DNA from: Clostridia bacterium
GTDB lineage: Bacteria; Bacillota; UBA994; PWPR01
DNA length: 19,041 bases
NCBI GenBank assembly: GCA_003557085.1
Contig: PWPR01000171.1
Location: forward strand, 1 to 19,041
Direction of reading: 5' to 3'
The translations under genes were made by a program, and so were the position numbers. Every line of letters begins with the position of its first letter. The stretch's first letter is position 1. Below the pieces are notes generated by a model that was not told where the DNA came from, ran no database searches, and saw nothing but the letters and a program-made list of their open reading frames with translations. Positions 9,268 to 15,986 of this stretch are shown piece after piece.

Positions 9268-9789
9268 TTAAATTAAATTAGTTCTACTCAAACTTTTCAT
9301 GACAGCATATATTAAAACAATATTTACTATAGTAATTAAAATGTTACTAATCAATCTTGCTGGAAGTAATACGGCAAACCCTGTACCCATCAAATGAGTT
9401 AACCATAAGGTATTTAAAAGTCCTGATATTAAGAAATAAACAAGCAAGTTAGCAACTACTATTAAAGATAAAGAAACTTCCTTCTTATAAAACAACATAA
9501 TAACACCTGGAATTGCTCCTGTAAGCCCAGCACTAAGAGTAAACCCTGGGTGAAAAGCTCCTCCATGACTATTAATCAGAAAACCCAATATATCACTAGA
9601 CACACCTGTTAGGAAACCTGGGATTGGACCTAATACAAGTCCAGAAAGAATAAGGGGCACATTGCCAAAGCTCAGTCTCACGGTATTGTTAAAAAGCATT
9701 AGAGCTCCTAATCTTGATAGAATAATGTTAATTCCTACAAACAGAGCTGCTAGAACAAGAGTTCTTGTCTCAATTCTTTTCTTTGTCAT
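9268..9789 (-). CDS. folT: folate ECF transporter, substrate-binding membrane (S) component
   Basis: A 173-residue, roughly six-helix membrane protein. RLSFGNVP at 38-45, then a GPIPGF turn, SSDILGFL and FHPGFTLSAG near 79-88 match the FolT family of energy-coupling-factor S components, which bind folates and dock to a shared ATPase/EcfT module. That module is not in this window. The start is the ATG at 9789, six or seven bases after AAGGAGGTG. An in-frame ATG at 9831 lies upstream in the leader without such a site and was not used. The gene stands alone behind a tetrahydrofolate riboswitch, which independently supports the folate assignment. Confidence 0.93.
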   Translation of the reverse strand: MTKKRIETRTLVLAALFVGINIILSRLGALMLFNNTVRLSFGNVPLILSGLVLGPIPGFLTGVSSDILGFLINSHGGAFHPGFTLSAGLTGAIPGVIMLFYKKEVSLSLIVVANLLVYFLISGLLNTLWLTHLMGTGFAVLLPARLISNILITIVNIVLIYAVMKSLSRTNLI

Positions 9790-9802
9790 AAAAAAACACC
9801 TC

Positions 9803-9819
9803 CTTCCACTTATAGTGAG
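9803..9819 (-). promoter_or_regulatory. possible hairpin masking the folT ribosome binding site
   Basis: On the minus strand, CCTCACT, loop ATA, then AGTG pair as a short stem. With a two-base bulge the CCT can pair the AGG at the start of AAGGAGGTG. I see no terminator with a T-run between the riboswitch and folT, so control by masking the ribosome site is plausible. This is inferred from short pairing only. Confidence 0.35.
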
Positions 9820-9863
9820 GCATAACCCCACACAAGAGAAAAAGGCTTTAACTTCTCATATGT

Positions 9864-9955
9864 GGCAGCGGACGCAACATTATATCGCGAACTGTATCTT
9901 CGTTTAGGAGCCACTTCCCATCTCCTAACACTTAACGCATAATGCCTACTCTGCC
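9864..9955 (-). ncRNA. tetrahydrofolate (THF) riboswitch
   Basis: Reading the minus strand from 9955, the sequence opens with GGCAGAGTAG and closes with CCGCTGCC, which pair as P1 (GGCAG/CTGCC). Between them are the conserved blocks TGCGTTAAGTG, GATGGGAAGTGG and AACGAAG, in the order and spacing of the published THF (folT) motif. The arm AGGAG/CTCCT encloses the GATGGGAAGTGG loop. It sits about 75 bases upstream of folT, the classic location. Recognition is by memory of the consensus; an Infernal search with the Rfam THF model would be decisive. Confidence 0.93.
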
Positions 9956-9969
9956 TCTTCACTAATTTT

Positions 9970-9998
9970 AGATTACACAAATCTTCTCAATCTGTAAA
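9970..9998 (-). promoter_or_regulatory. possible promoter for the riboswitch-folT transcript
   Basis: Minus-strand TTTACA (9993-9998) and TAATCT (9970-9975) are separated by 17 bases, placing the transcript start just before the riboswitch. The -35 is good and the -10 poor. The rest of the gap, about 10000-10139, holds no gene or clear structure. Confidence 0.45.
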
Positions 9999-10139
9999 GC
10001 TTATTATAATTATGAAACAAACGCATTCTAACTCATCATTAAAGGTAATAGCTTTCTGAGAAAACCCTTATTACTTCTATTTCCTTCAAACTCTAATCAA
10101 TTAAGTTTATAATCAAAATATCACTTTGTTTTATCTTTT

Positions 10140-10166
10140 TGCAACCGATTCAAATGTTGTTACGTT
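10140..10166 (+). promoter_or_regulatory. ECF-type promoter before the sigma factor gene
   Basis: TGCAAC at 10140-10145 and CGTT at 10163-10166 are 17 bases apart. This matches the AAC ... CGT pattern of promoters read by extracytoplasmic-function sigma factors of the Bacillus sigma-W/X/M type. It lies 25 bases upstream of the sigma gene's start, suggesting autoregulation. Confidence 0.6.
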
Positions 10167-10190
10167 GTATATTGTAGAAAGGAGGCAGTT

Positions 10191-10712
10191 ATGAGCAATG
10201 TCAAAAGTATAGATCAAGAGTTTAATAATATTTATTCAAAATTAAACAAAAAAGTGTATGATTACATATATTATAGAGTTCAAAATGAAGAAGAAGCTAA
10301 GGAGCTTCATCAGGAAGTTTTTCAGAAAATCTATGTCAATATAAGAAACGACAATTTTAATCCAACTAATACCCAAGCCTATGTATATACGATTGCTAAG
10401 CATATCATATACGATGTTTGGAGAAAGCGACAAAGCAGCCCTAATATTGTAAATCTTGAAGATATGCAAGAAAGTGGATTTGAATTAAGTATCAAAGAAG
10501 AAACTAATCAAAAACTTATTGTAGAAGAAGCACTTGATAAACTGGCTATTAAGTATCAAAAAGTAATCAAACTTAGAATTATTGAAGGTTACTCAGTCAA
10601 AGAAGTTGCTCAAATACTTAATAAGCCTCAAGGAACAATTAAAAGTCTACAGTATAGAGGATTACAAAAATTAAGAAAAAGCTTAGAGAAAGGAGGATTT
10701 TTCTATGACTAA
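10191..10712 (+). CDS. ECF-family RNA polymerase sigma factor
   Basis: A 173-residue sigma-70 family protein with only regions 2 and 4. Region 2 (about 10-80) includes EEAKELHQEVFQKIY and ends with AYVYTIAKHIIYDVWRKR. Region 4 (about 113-165) has the helix-turn-helix GYSVKEVAQILNKPQGTIKS, which contacts the -35 element. AAAGGAGG at 10178-10185 fixes the ATG. The gene overlaps the next one by eight bases, and that gene encodes a membrane protein of anti-sigma type, the usual pairing. The ECF-type promoter directly upstream suggests it transcribes its own operon. The inducing signal is unknown. Confidence 0.92.
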   Translation: MSNVKSIDQEFNNIYSKLNKKVYDYIYYRVQNEEEAKELHQEVFQKIYVNIRNDNFNPTNTQAYVYTIAKHIIYDVWRKRQSSPNIVNLEDMQESGFELSIKEETNQKLIVEEALDKLAIKYQKVIKLRIIEGYSVKEVAQILNKPQGTIKSLQYRGLQKLRKSLEKGGFFYD

Positions 10713-11994
10713 AGATAGAGAAGATAAGCTTAATCAATATATTGATGATCTAAATAATGAAAAGAAGCCTAATTATGACGATGATTTATCTGAACTTTTT
10801 GAAACAGTACGTGCTGTTAGAAGTCTGAGAGATCCTCAAAGAAATGCAAAAGGAGTTAATAACAAAGTGAAGAAAAAACCAATTATAAGAAAACTTATTG
10901 CTACTGCTGCTATGTTTATACTGTTCTTTACCGGATTTATCTATTTTTCTGGAGATGACACAATAAATATTGCATCTGCTATGATGGATGCATATGAATC
11001 AATTACAGGATATCAAGGTGTGTTAAGTTTTAGCTATTCATCACAAGAGGTAGATATCAATCAAGTAGTTGAAATAATTTATCAAAAAGATAACAAGTTT
11101 CATACAGTTACTCATACTAATGATAGTAAATTCACAAGAATATTTGATGGTGGAGAGAAAATGATAAGCTTTCATGGAGATAATCCTTCTACAGTAATAA
11201 TAGATTACATGGATCAAACCTCAATAGACTTTTATCTTAAAGATTATCATCTTAAAGATTACATTCATCAAATGCAACATGCTATAGATGTAGAAATAAT
11301 AGATACAACAACCATTTTAGGCCAAGAAGTTGATGTTTACCAGTATCGTTTTGTCGATGATCAGCCATTTTCAAAAGTATGGCTTAATAAAGAAAATCTT
11401 CCTTTAAAAATTGAAGCAAATTACAATGGCTCAGTAATGATTAGAGAGTTCTTAGAGTTTGAAATTAACCCTAATATAGACCCTAGTATCTTTATCTATG
11501 AGATCAGTTCTGAGCAGGAAGTTCATTACACCTCTGAAAAACCTGAAGAAGAGTCTTTAAGTCCTACTGACTTATTAGAAGCATCTGGTTTTTATGTAGG
11601 ACAGATAGATAACACTACTATTGAGATAAACTTAGTAGACAGTGAAACACTAGCTTCGAGTTTTTCAATTCTAAACCTGTCAGATAATGAACTTGATAAA
11701 ATTGATGAAGCTTCTTTAGTCACAATAACATTTGACATATCTGAAGATGGAGTTGTTACACTTTATGATATTAAGCAAGTTGACAACATAAAAGTTTTAG
11801 GAACATACCTAGGAGATGCCGATTCAACTTTTTCAGAGTTTATTATTTCTGGACAAGGAAGAGTATTAGCTATTACTGAAGAAGCAAGGCAATATCTTTA
11901 TGATAATCAAGTAGAAGATGAAGAGATCTTACTTACAATAGAGCCTTCTAGCTTCAGTCAATCAGGGATTATTACTAAAATTGAGATAAAATAA
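10705..11994 (+). CDS. probable membrane anti-sigma factor with LolA/RseB-like outer domain
   Basis: A 429-residue protein. A charged cytoplasmic N-terminus (1-60) is followed by one TM helix (about 62-82), so most of the chain is outside the membrane. Residues about 88-266 resemble LolA/RseB-like lipoprotein-binding folds (a run of beta strands ending in KVWLNKENLPLKIEA). Residues 290-429 look like two copies of a small domain: GFYVGQID (295-302) and GTYLGDAD (366-373), each ending in a similar strand (VVTLYDIK, IITKIEIK). No HxxxCxxC zinc anti-sigma motif is present. AAAGGAGG at 10689-10696 lies in the sigma gene, and the eight-base overlap implies coupled translation. The anti-sigma role is inferred from position and topology, with RseA/RseB-like functions perhaps joined in one chain. 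Confidence 0.8.
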   Translation: MTKDREDKLNQYIDDLNNEKKPNYDDDLSELFETVRAVRSLRDPQRNAKGVNNKVKKKPIIRKLIATAAMFILFFTGFIYFSGDDTINIASAMMDAYESITGYQGVLSFSYSSQEVDINQVVEIIYQKDNKFHTVTHTNDSKFTRIFDGGEKMISFHGDNPSTVIIDYMDQTSIDFYLKDYHLKDYIHQMQHAIDVEIIDTTTILGQEVDVYQYRFVDDQPFSKVWLNKENLPLKIEANYNGSVMIREFLEFEINPNIDPSIFIYEISSEQEVHYTSEKPEEESLSPTDLLEASGFYVGQIDNTTIEINLVDSETLASSFSILNLSDNELDKIDEASLVTITFDISEDGVVTLYDIKQVDNIKVLGTYLGDADSTFSEFIISGQGRVLAITEEARQYLYDNQVEDEEILLTIEPSSFSQSGIITKIEIK

Positions 11995-12002
11995 TACTAG
12001 TC

Positions 12003-12036
12003 AAAAAATGAGCACTCATTATCGAGTGCTCATTTT
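12003..12036. terminator. bidirectional terminator between the sigma operon and the dehydrogenase gene
   Basis: Bases 12005-12017 and 12024-12036 are perfect inverted repeats (ATGAGCACTC core) with a six-base loop. A-rich and T-rich flanks give T-runs on both strands. The stop codon of the leftward dehydrogenase gene (12030-12032) lies inside the stem. Confidence 0.92.
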
Positions 12037-13118
12037 ATATTCAGTAGATTTCTTATTTCTGCAAAGTCCTTTTGTAAGCTTCTATCAAGCTTCACACCAA
12101 TTTTCTTATTTTTCTGATACTCTAAATACTCTTTTTCACCAGCAGTATAGATTCTTTTTTCTCCTGGTGCCTTTTTAGCATTTCTTAGCTCTCTTAAGAT
12201 ACTCCCAGAAATTCTCTTGAACTCTTCTGTACCCATAAAAGCCTCTGTATCTATTGCCATAAAGAAATGTCCTAATCCATAAGGTACTTTTTCATTATTT
12301 TCGTTAATACCTGTTAGCATTCTTAAATAATTACCTGACTGTAGAGCTGCAGAAAGAATTTCGACAACTGTGGCATATCCATAACCCTTATAGCCACCTA
12401 ACTCTTCCCCTATTCCACCAAGAGGAGCAAGTGCAGCTTCTCCTTTAACTAAAGCATCTAGAATCTCTTGACTATCAGTCATAGCAGTTCCATCTGATCC
12501 AATTACCATTCCCTGTGGTGTTGGCTTGTCTGCTCTAGCATATTTTTCAATTTTCCCTCTTTGAGTTATGCTTGTTGCACAATCAAGTACAAATGGAAAC
12601 TCTTCATCTGTTGGTAGTCCAATTGTCAAAGGATTAGTACCTAACATATTCTCTACACTGAAAGTAGGCGCTATAGAAGGCCTAGCATTAGTACCAGTTA
12701 TACCGATCATATCTTTCTGTGTAGCCATTGTCACATAGTAACCAGCAATGCCATAGTGAGTTGAATTCCTTACAGCTACCATACCCATACCAAATGACTT
12801 AGCTTTCTCAATAGCTAAGCTCATGGCATGATATGAAACTACCATACCCATACCATGATTTGCATCTAATACTGCTGTAGTAGGAGTTTCTTTTAAAGTG
12901 TCTATCTTAGTAGTTGGACATTGTATTTTGGCCAGAATCCTATCTACGTAAATAGGTTTTAGTCTGTTGACACCATGACTTTCTATTCCTCTTTTGTCAC
13001 TTTCAATTAAAATGTCAGCACATATCCTAGCATCTTCCAAAGGAACACCTAACTTTGTAAAGGCTTCTATCATAAAATCTTCAGCCTGATCAAAAGGCAT
13101 ATAAATGTCATCTGTCAT
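12030..13118 (-). CDS. malate/L-lactate dehydrogenase family oxidoreductase (Ldh2/MdlDH type)
   Basis: A 362-residue NAD(P)-dependent dehydrogenase of the Ldh_2 family, unrelated in fold to classical lactate dehydrogenases. Visible family features are ESDKRGIESHGVNRL near 39-53 (SHG carries the presumed catalytic His), NSTHYGIAGYY, GTNARPSIAP, LGTNPLTIGLP and DCATS. It reduces or oxidises a 2-oxo/2-hydroxy acid pair; malate, lactate, ureidoglycolate or sulfolactate relatives cannot be told apart here. The start at 13118 is chosen because GAAAGGGG lies eight bases upstream. The longer frame from 13139 has no ribosome site and would contain this one. It appears to be transcribed alone. Confidence 0.88.
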   Translation of the reverse strand: MTDDIYMPFDQAEDFMIEAFTKLGVPLEDARICADILIESDKRGIESHGVNRLKPIYVDRILAKIQCPTTKIDTLKETPTTAVLDANHGMGMVVSYHAMSLAIEKAKSFGMGMVAVRNSTHYGIAGYYVTMATQKDMIGITGTNARPSIAPTFSVENMLGTNPLTIGLPTDEEFPFVLDCATSITQRGKIEKYARADKPTPQGMVIGSDGTAMTDSQEILDALVKGEAALAPLGGIGEELGGYKGYGYATVVEILSAALQSGNYLRMLTGINENNEKVPYGLGHFFMAIDTEAFMGTEEFKRISGSILRELRNAKKAPGEKRIYTAGEKEYLEYQKNKKIGVKLDRSLQKDFAEIRNLLNIK

Positions 13119-13154
13119 AAGAATTTCCCCTTTCATCATTTAAAGCGTAGTACT

Positions 13155-13184
13155 ATTTTACACTGAAATTGAAATAAATGTAAG
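13155..13184 (-). promoter_or_regulatory. possible promoter of the Ldh2-type gene
   Basis: Minus-strand CTTACA (13179-13184) and TAAAAT (13155-13160) are 18 bases apart, about 40 bases before the chosen start codon. Four of six and five of six bases match the vegetative consensus. Confidence 0.4.
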
Positions 13185-13218
13185 TAAAATATGAAAATTT
13201 AGATATGCCAGTCAAATA

Positions 13219-13261
13219 CAAAAAAGTATGATCTCATCAATTAAGCTCAAATCATACTTTT
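13219..13261 (-). terminator. intrinsic terminator of the small membrane protein gene
   Basis: AAAAGTATGAT (13222-13232) and ATCATACTTTT (13251-13261) are perfect inverted repeats around an 18-base loop. On the minus strand the stem is followed by at least six T. It lies about 25 bases beyond the stop at 13285. Confidence 0.85.
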
Positions 13262-13284
13262 AGAAATCTTTGTCACAAGTTTTC

Positions 13285-13635
13285 TTAGTTGGTCCTAGAT
13301 CTAGCAGCTCCAAATGTTACTTTTAGTATAAAAAATGGGACTAGTACTCCTATTATAATAGCTAGTATGGTCGAAAATAAATGTGAGGAAGGCACTGCTA
13401 AGACAGATATCAATGCCATTACATACACAAAATCCAGAGTTATAATAAGCCTCTTTGGTCTATCATAGAGATTATTGCTTTTATAGATTGAGAGAAAAAT
13501 TCCAATGAATAAGGGAACTAAAAAAACATAGTTAACCTGAGAGAACTTATGAAAACTAGAAAAGAAGAATCCTATTGTTCCAAAAAAAGTTAAGATATAG
13601 CCAGCTAAAGCAAATTTATACATAGATCTATTCAT
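13285..13635 (-). CDS. small four-helix membrane protein, unknown function
   Basis: A 116-residue protein not recognised as a named family. Four hydrophobic segments are visible at roughly 8-26, 33-50, 64-80 and 85-106, with basic residues in the short loops and at the C-terminus (FGAARSRTN). AGGAGG at 13642-13647 touches an ATG at 13641 directly but stands six bases from the ATG at 13635, so the latter is the better start (MNRSMYKF). It is a single-gene unit: an extended -10 promoter lies upstream and a strong terminator downstream. Confidence 0.75.
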   Translation of the reverse strand: MNRSMYKFALAGYILTFFGTIGFFFSSFHKFSQVNYVFLVPLFIGIFLSIYKSNNLYDRPKRLIITLDFVYVMALISVLAVPSSHLFSTILAIIIGVLVPFFILKVTFGAARSRTN

Positions 13636-13702
13636 GGTCATCCTCCTCTCATTCGAATCAAGCTAAGTAAAAAAAAAATTATACTTTGTGAAACTTTATT
13701 TC

Positions 13703-13731
13703 ATTATATCAAAAAGAATGACTCAATTAAA
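13703..13731 (-). promoter_or_regulatory. extended -10 promoter of the small membrane protein gene
   Basis: On the minus strand TGATATAAT (13703-13711) gives a perfect -10 with the TGn extension. TTTAAT (13726-13731) lies 17 bases further upstream as a weak -35. The start codon is about 68 bases downstream. Confidence 0.65.
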
Positions 13732-13885
13732 TACTACACTCCCAATATATTTTATCTAATTAAAACATGAAACTGATATTCGATGATAGTGAAAGAATGT
13801 AAACATAAACTAAACACGATATTAAGGTGTGACTTAAAAAGTAGCATTATTAATTTCAATTTTAGTACGTCTTAAAGGAAAAGCT

Positions 13886-13963
13886 ATGATATTTATCCTA
13901 ACATCTGTTGATAAAAAAGCAATAGCCATTAGAAACAAGTCTTTAAGGTTATTTATAAAATAA
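13886..13963 (+). CDS. possible 25-residue peptide, speculative
   Basis: ATG at 13886 follows AAAGGA by six bases and opens a 25-codon frame (MIFILTSVDKKAIAIRNKS and on) ending TAA. The start is hydrophobic and the rest basic. No promoter or homologue is recognised. A plus-strand terminator-like hairpin 37 bases downstream is the main reason to list it; in such AT-rich DNA it may be chance. Confidence 0.2.
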   Translation: MIFILTSVDKKAIAIRNKSLRLFIK

Positions 13964-13999
13964 GATTAATTAAAAAAATGAACATACTAAGAACGTAGA

Positions 14000-14045
14000 A
14001 ATCGCTAGATGTTTAAAACTATCAAATATCTAGAGATTGTTTTTT
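14000..14045 (+). terminator. terminator-like hairpin without an assigned plus-strand gene
   Basis: AATC-G-CTAGAT (14000-14010) pairs with ATCTAG-A-GATT (14028-14038) with one G/A mismatch, followed by G and six T. Its T-run is on the plus strand, yet the only sure gene near it is the leftward amidohydrolase ending at 14083, for which it offers a stem without a T-run. Confidence 0.5.
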
Positions 14046-14082
14046 AACAACTTATATGTATTTACCGTTTTAGTTCGTTGTT

Positions 14083-15231
14083 CTACTCATATTTAACAAT
14101 ATGTCCTTGGTGGATTATCATTTCAATATTAAGCAAGCTTTCTATATTTTCCATAGGATTTGTTCTCACCACTAAAATGTCTGCCAGCTTACCTTTTTCT
14201 AGACTTCCTAAACTTTCTTCAATGCCACAGACAATTGCAGCATTAATAGTTGCACTTTTTATGATATCTATATTTGTCATTCCTGCTTTTTGCATCAATT
14301 TAATCTCTGTTATGGGCAATCCTTTATCAAAAGAAGTTGAATAGCCATCAAAATCTGTGCCAAAAGATATTTTCCCCCCAGCTGTGTAGAACCTTCTTAA
14401 GTTACTAATAGCTACATCAAGCCAAATGATATTATGTTTTTCACTTACTCCTTTCCAAAGCTCCAATGTTGGAGTAATAAAAACTTCATTTTTAATTATT
14501 GCATCTATTATTTCATCATCTAAAGGATCTACTAGCATATGGGCAAATTCACTAACCCCATTATCAATTGCTAAAAGAGCATTATATGAACGGATGCAAT
14601 GAGCTACAGTCCTTAAGCTATTCTCTTTTGCCATACCTACAACTTTATCTATTTCTTCTGCTGTTAAAATATTCAATTTACGTCCTTGAAAGTCTGATTC
14701 TATAGAAATCTTTATAATATCTGCACCTTTTTCAATATGTTTTTCCATCACTTTTTTTACATCTGCTACCCCATCTACATACTCATAACCATACCCGCCA
14801 GGTTTAGTTATAATTGGTGTTGCTGAAATAATCTTTGTTAATGAGATATTGTTTCTTAATTCATCTCTGCTTTCAGAATAATTATGAACTGTCCTTGACC
14901 CCAAATCTCTTACAGTAGTCACCCCAGAGATTAACCATCTTTGAAGATTACCTTCATCATAAGCTGAATGGACATGTGAATTTATTAAGCCTGGCATAAC
15001 AAAGGCTCCTTTAAGATCATGAACCTCATAATTAGCAGGCTCTTTAGCCTCTCCAATATAACTTATTAAACCATCTTCTATTACTAATATCTCCACTTCT
15101 TCAACTCTACTATTAATAACATCTATTAAATGTAAATTTTTTAACACAAAGCTATTATCCTCTGAAACATGAACTTCTTTACATCCACTCAAAACCAGCA
15201 AAAAAACTAAAAACAATATAAACTTCTTCAT
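14083..15231 (-). CDS. lipoprotein amidohydrolase (imidazolonepropionase/prolidase-like)
   Basis: A 382-residue enzyme of the metal-dependent amidohydrolase superfamily, exported and lipid-anchored: a hydrophobic signal peptide ends in the lipobox LSGC with Cys17. The TIM-barrel metal ligands are all visible: HVH (86 and 88), a Lys at 174 in DIIKIS that is a candidate carboxylated bridge, His211 (AHC), His231 (EFAH) and Asp293 (GTDFDG). The N-terminal beta domain and C-terminal GSLEKGKLADILVV are typical of the family. Substrates of relatives include Xaa-Pro dipeptides and cyclic amides, so a peptide or amide in the cell envelope is likely but not identified. Start: AAAGGGTGAT precedes the ATG. 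A 119-base gap separates it from the alarmone synthetase gene upstream. Confidence 0.88.
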   Translation of the reverse strand: MKKFILFLVFLLVLSGCKEVHVSEDNSFVLKNLHLIDVINSRVEEVEILVIEDGLISYIGEAKEPANYEVHDLKGAFVMPGLINSHVHSAYDEGNLQRWLISGVTTVRDLGSRTVHNYSESRDELRNNISLTKIISATPIITKPGGYGYEYVDGVADVKKVMEKHIEKGADIIKISIESDFQGRKLNILTAEEIDKVVGMAKENSLRTVAHCIRSYNALLAIDNGVSEFAHMLVDPLDDEIIDAIIKNEVFITPTLELWKGVSEKHNIIWLDVAISNLRRFYTAGGKISFGTDFDGYSTSFDKGLPITEIKLMQKAGMTNIDIIKSATINAAIVCGIEESLGSLEKGKLADILVVRTNPMENIESLLNIEMIIHQGHIVKYE

Positions 15232-15298
15232 TTAATCACCCTTTTTTTATCTAGCTATATATTCAAGTAGCTTTTTATGTTTTCCTGCTTGAAAAGGC

Positions 15299-15319
15299 AA
15301 AAATAGCCATTAATAATGG
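15299..15319 (-). terminator. weak possible terminator after the alarmone synthetase gene
   Basis: On the minus strand CCATTATTAATGG is a 13-base odd palindrome, followed by CTATTTTTG. The stem is short, so partial readthrough into the amidohydrolase gene is possible. Confidence 0.3.
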
Positions 15320-15350
15320 ATCTCTTTACACTATGAGTAGAAATCAAAGG

Positions 15351-15986
15351 TTAGGTATAAGTCATCTCAAACTCATTCATTTTTTTATGTATCATTTCCA
15401 TTTGATTGTCTAGTATTGAAACTTTTTTGGCAGCATTTTTTAAATCTGTGACTAAATCTTCAGGAATAAACATGTTTTCATGCTTATAATAAATCTTGTG
15501 CTCTAAGCTAGCCCAAAAGTCCATTGCGATTGTTCTAATTTGAACTTCGACTGCTACTCTTTCCTGTCTATCTGATAAGAAAACTGGCACCTCCAACGTT
15601 AAATGTAGACTTTGGTAACCATTATCTTTTGGATTATCTATATAGTCATCATATTCCACTACCTCAATGTCGTTTTGTTGAATTAACATGCCTGCTACTC
15701 GATAAATATCACTCTTAAATGAGCAGACTATTCTAATACCAGCGATATCTTTAATTTCGTTTCTTACTGATTCAAGTGTCATTGGTAGATCTTTTCTTTG
15801 AAGTTTCTTACATAGGCTTTCTTGACTTTTAATTCTGCTCTTGACATGCTCAATAGGATTATATTTATGTATAAGGTTAAACTCTCCTTGCAGTATCCTT
15901 ACTTTTGTAAGTATCTCTTCAAGTCCAAAGCTATAAGATAACAGCAATCTGTCTAGACTCTTTTTTTCTATATTAAGTCCATTCAT
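15351..15986 (-). CDS. relQ: small alarmone synthetase, RelQ/YjbM type
   Basis: A 211-residue, single-domain RelA/SpoT-family (p)ppGpp synthetase with no hydrolase, TGS or ACT domains, which is the size of the small synthetases. Visible motifs are RIKSQESLCKKLQRK near 51-65, DIAGIRIVCSF at 80-90, YDDYIDNPKDNGYQSLHL at 112-129, and EVQIRT at 147-152 followed by FWASLEHKIYYK. These match the substrate-binding and catalytic segments of the RelQ/SasB group, which transfers pyrophosphate from ATP to GDP or GTP. GAAGGAGA is located in the end of the metallopeptidase gene, and the ATG follows that gene's TAA with no gap (TAAATG), so the two are translationally coupled. Confidence 0.92.
   Translation of the reverse strand: MNGLNIEKKSLDRLLLSYSFGLEEILTKVRILQGEFNLIHKYNPIEHVKSRIKSQESLCKKLQRKDLPMTLESVRNEIKDIAGIRIVCSFKSDIYRVAGMLIQQNDIEVVEYDDYIDNPKDNGYQSLHLTLEVPVFLSDRQERVAVEVQIRTIAMDFWASLEHKIYYKHENMFIPEDLVTDLKNAAKKVSILDNQMEMIHKKMNEFEMTYT

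Larger units (their letters stand above)
13732..14082. other. intergenic region of about 350 bases with little content
   Basis: The only structures I find are a possible 25-codon plus-strand frame (13886-13963) and a hairpin followed by T6 (14000-14045). I see no transposase remnant, tRNA or riboswitch. Confidence 0.5.

Noticed and set aside
9790..9831. Longer folT start at 9831
   Set aside because: It would translate the leader between riboswitch and ribosome site (MGLCLTISGRRCFF), has no ribosome site of its own, and bypasses the strong AAGGAGGTG before 9789.
10030..10080. Inverted repeat GGTAATA ... TATTAC between folT and the sigma gene
   Set aside because: The stem is short with a bulge, the loop is long and no T-run follows, so it is not supported as a terminator or operator.
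13119..13139. Longer dehydrogenase start at 13139
   Set aside because: No ribosome site precedes it, while GAAAGGGG sits at the right distance from ATG 13118.
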